Positions 63,606-64,000 of a DNA stretch of 64,000 bases are shown in pieces. Position 1 is the stretch's first letter, and the number at the start of each line of letters is the position of its first letter. Made by a program: the position numbers and the translations under genes. Origin of the DNA: a virus; IMG/VR virus record IMGVR_UViG_3300029955_000008, positions 33,954 to 97,953 of that record. The stretch is one strand, 5' to 3'. The notes below the pieces were generated by a model that did no database searches, was not told the origin of the DNA, and saw nothing but the letters and a program-made list of their open reading frames with translations.

Positions 63606-64000
63606 ATATAAATTACGACTTGATCTTAAACTCAAACTAGGCTTTGTGACTCTATTTAGGATCGAGCGCATATCCAACGGAGAATTGGGCGGATACATTG
63701 AAAAAGAAAGTAACCTAAGTCAAGAAGGCTCGGCTTGGGTATACGGCGAGGCTCGGGTATACGGCTCGGCTCGGGTATACGGCTCGGCTCAGGTATCCGG
63801 CTCGGCTCAGGTATACGGCTTGGCTTGGGTATACGGCTCGGCTCAGGTATCCGGCTCGGCTCAGGTATACGGCTCGGCTTGGGTATACGGCTCGGCTCGG
63901 GTATACGGCTCGGCTCGGGTATACGGCTCGGCTCAGGTATACGGCGAGGCTCGGGTATACGGCTCGGCTCAGGTATACGGCTCGGCTTGGGTATACGGCT
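63598..64000 (+). CDS. Hexapeptide-repeat (YdcK-like) protein, partial
   Basis: Start ATG at 63598; the gene runs off the right edge. The first 43 residues (FRIERISNGELGGYIEKESN LSQEG) match the start of phage and YdcK-like proteins. At least 15 hexapeptides follow, SAxVYG with x = R, Q or W and sometimes EA/LA or VSG. They fit a left-handed or pentapeptide-like beta-helix (V in, A in, small turn). The role is unknown; beta-helix proteins often bind DNA-like or polymer surfaces. Confidence 0.7.
   Translation, partial: MLKYKLRLDLKLKLGFVTLFRIERISNGELGGYIEKESNLSQEGSAWVYGEARVYGSARVYGSAQVSGSAQVYGLAWVYGSAQVSGSAQVYGSAWVYGSARVYGSARVYGSAQVYGEARVYGSAQVYGSAWVYG
63727..64000 (+). repeat. In-frame 18-base tandem repeats
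   Basis: Units such as GGCTCGGCTCGGGTATAC (18 bases) are repeated 15 times. They differ at the third codon (CGG, CAG, TGG), the fifth (TAC or TCC) and the first (TCG, GAG, TTG). DNA identity is high, so unit number can change without a frame break. Confidence 0.9.

Noticed and set aside
63727-64000. CRISPR-like repeat array
   Set aside because: 18-base units are adjacent without spacers and in frame, coding for hexapeptides.

Overview
This window is part of the genome of a large tailed phage with a contractile tail (myovirus morphology). The evidence is a baseplate J-like protein, a LysM/gp25-like baseplate fusion, a hub and spike pair, a tape-measure-like protein and several repeat-rich tail fibres. 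A Gram-negative host is likely: there are several lipoproteins, a PagL-like outer-membrane barrel with a signal peptide, AGGAG-type ribosome binding sites and sigma70-like promoters. No RNA polymerase, terminase, capsid or tRNA gene was seen. The host species cannot be named from the sequence.

Layout. (1) 1-31.5 kb, mostly minus strand: tail fibres and adhesins (C1q-like and lectin-like folds), baseplate, spike, hub and tape measure. Small plus-strand islands interrupt it (zinc-ribbon protein, lytic transglycosylase, HExxH lipoprotein), and a free-standing homing endonuclease sits between two baseplate genes. (2) 31.5-44.5 kb, minus: Endo VII-type endonuclease, PagL-like lipid A deacylase, a frameshifted Ea22-like gene, a DUF1566 protein, and a nucleotide-metabolism set (MazG-like, B12-dependent ribonucleotide reductase, dUTPase, inorganic pyrophosphatase). 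A TnpB insertion splits a small gene near its end. (3) 44.5-60.3 kb, minus: about 50 short, tightly coupled genes (ATGA or TAATG overlaps) encoding zinc ribbons, lipoproteins, small membrane proteins, an alliinase-type aminotransferase, deoxynucleotidase, DEDD exonuclease, HNH enzymes, a SLOG protein, a phosphoesterase and a LigA Ia-like domain. A GC-rich structured RNA candidate lies at 58.4-58.6 kb. (4) 60.3-64 kb: transcription switches to the plus strand across 870 bases without a gene. The plus-strand genes include zinc-finger, unknown and cold-shock proteins and a hexapeptide-repeat protein that runs off the end.

Regulation. At least ten intergenic copies of AATCTTTAC, four of them inside the identical 13-mer ATCGCAATCTTTA, lie just upstream of genes, mainly tail genes, and look like a phage-specific promoter or operator. 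A separate set of sigma70-like promoters (TTGACA/T) heads the small-gene operons, and four of these share the exact string ATAGTTCTTGAC. Several starts lie 4-8 bases downstream of a -10-like box with no Shine-Dalgarno, suggesting leaderless mRNAs.

Most notable for follow-up: the AATCTTTAC motif, the 58.4 kb RNA, the PagL-like enzyme, the TnpB-split gene, the alliinase-like enzyme, the frameshifted tail-fibre and Ea22-like genes, and the 18-base coding repeats at the right edge.
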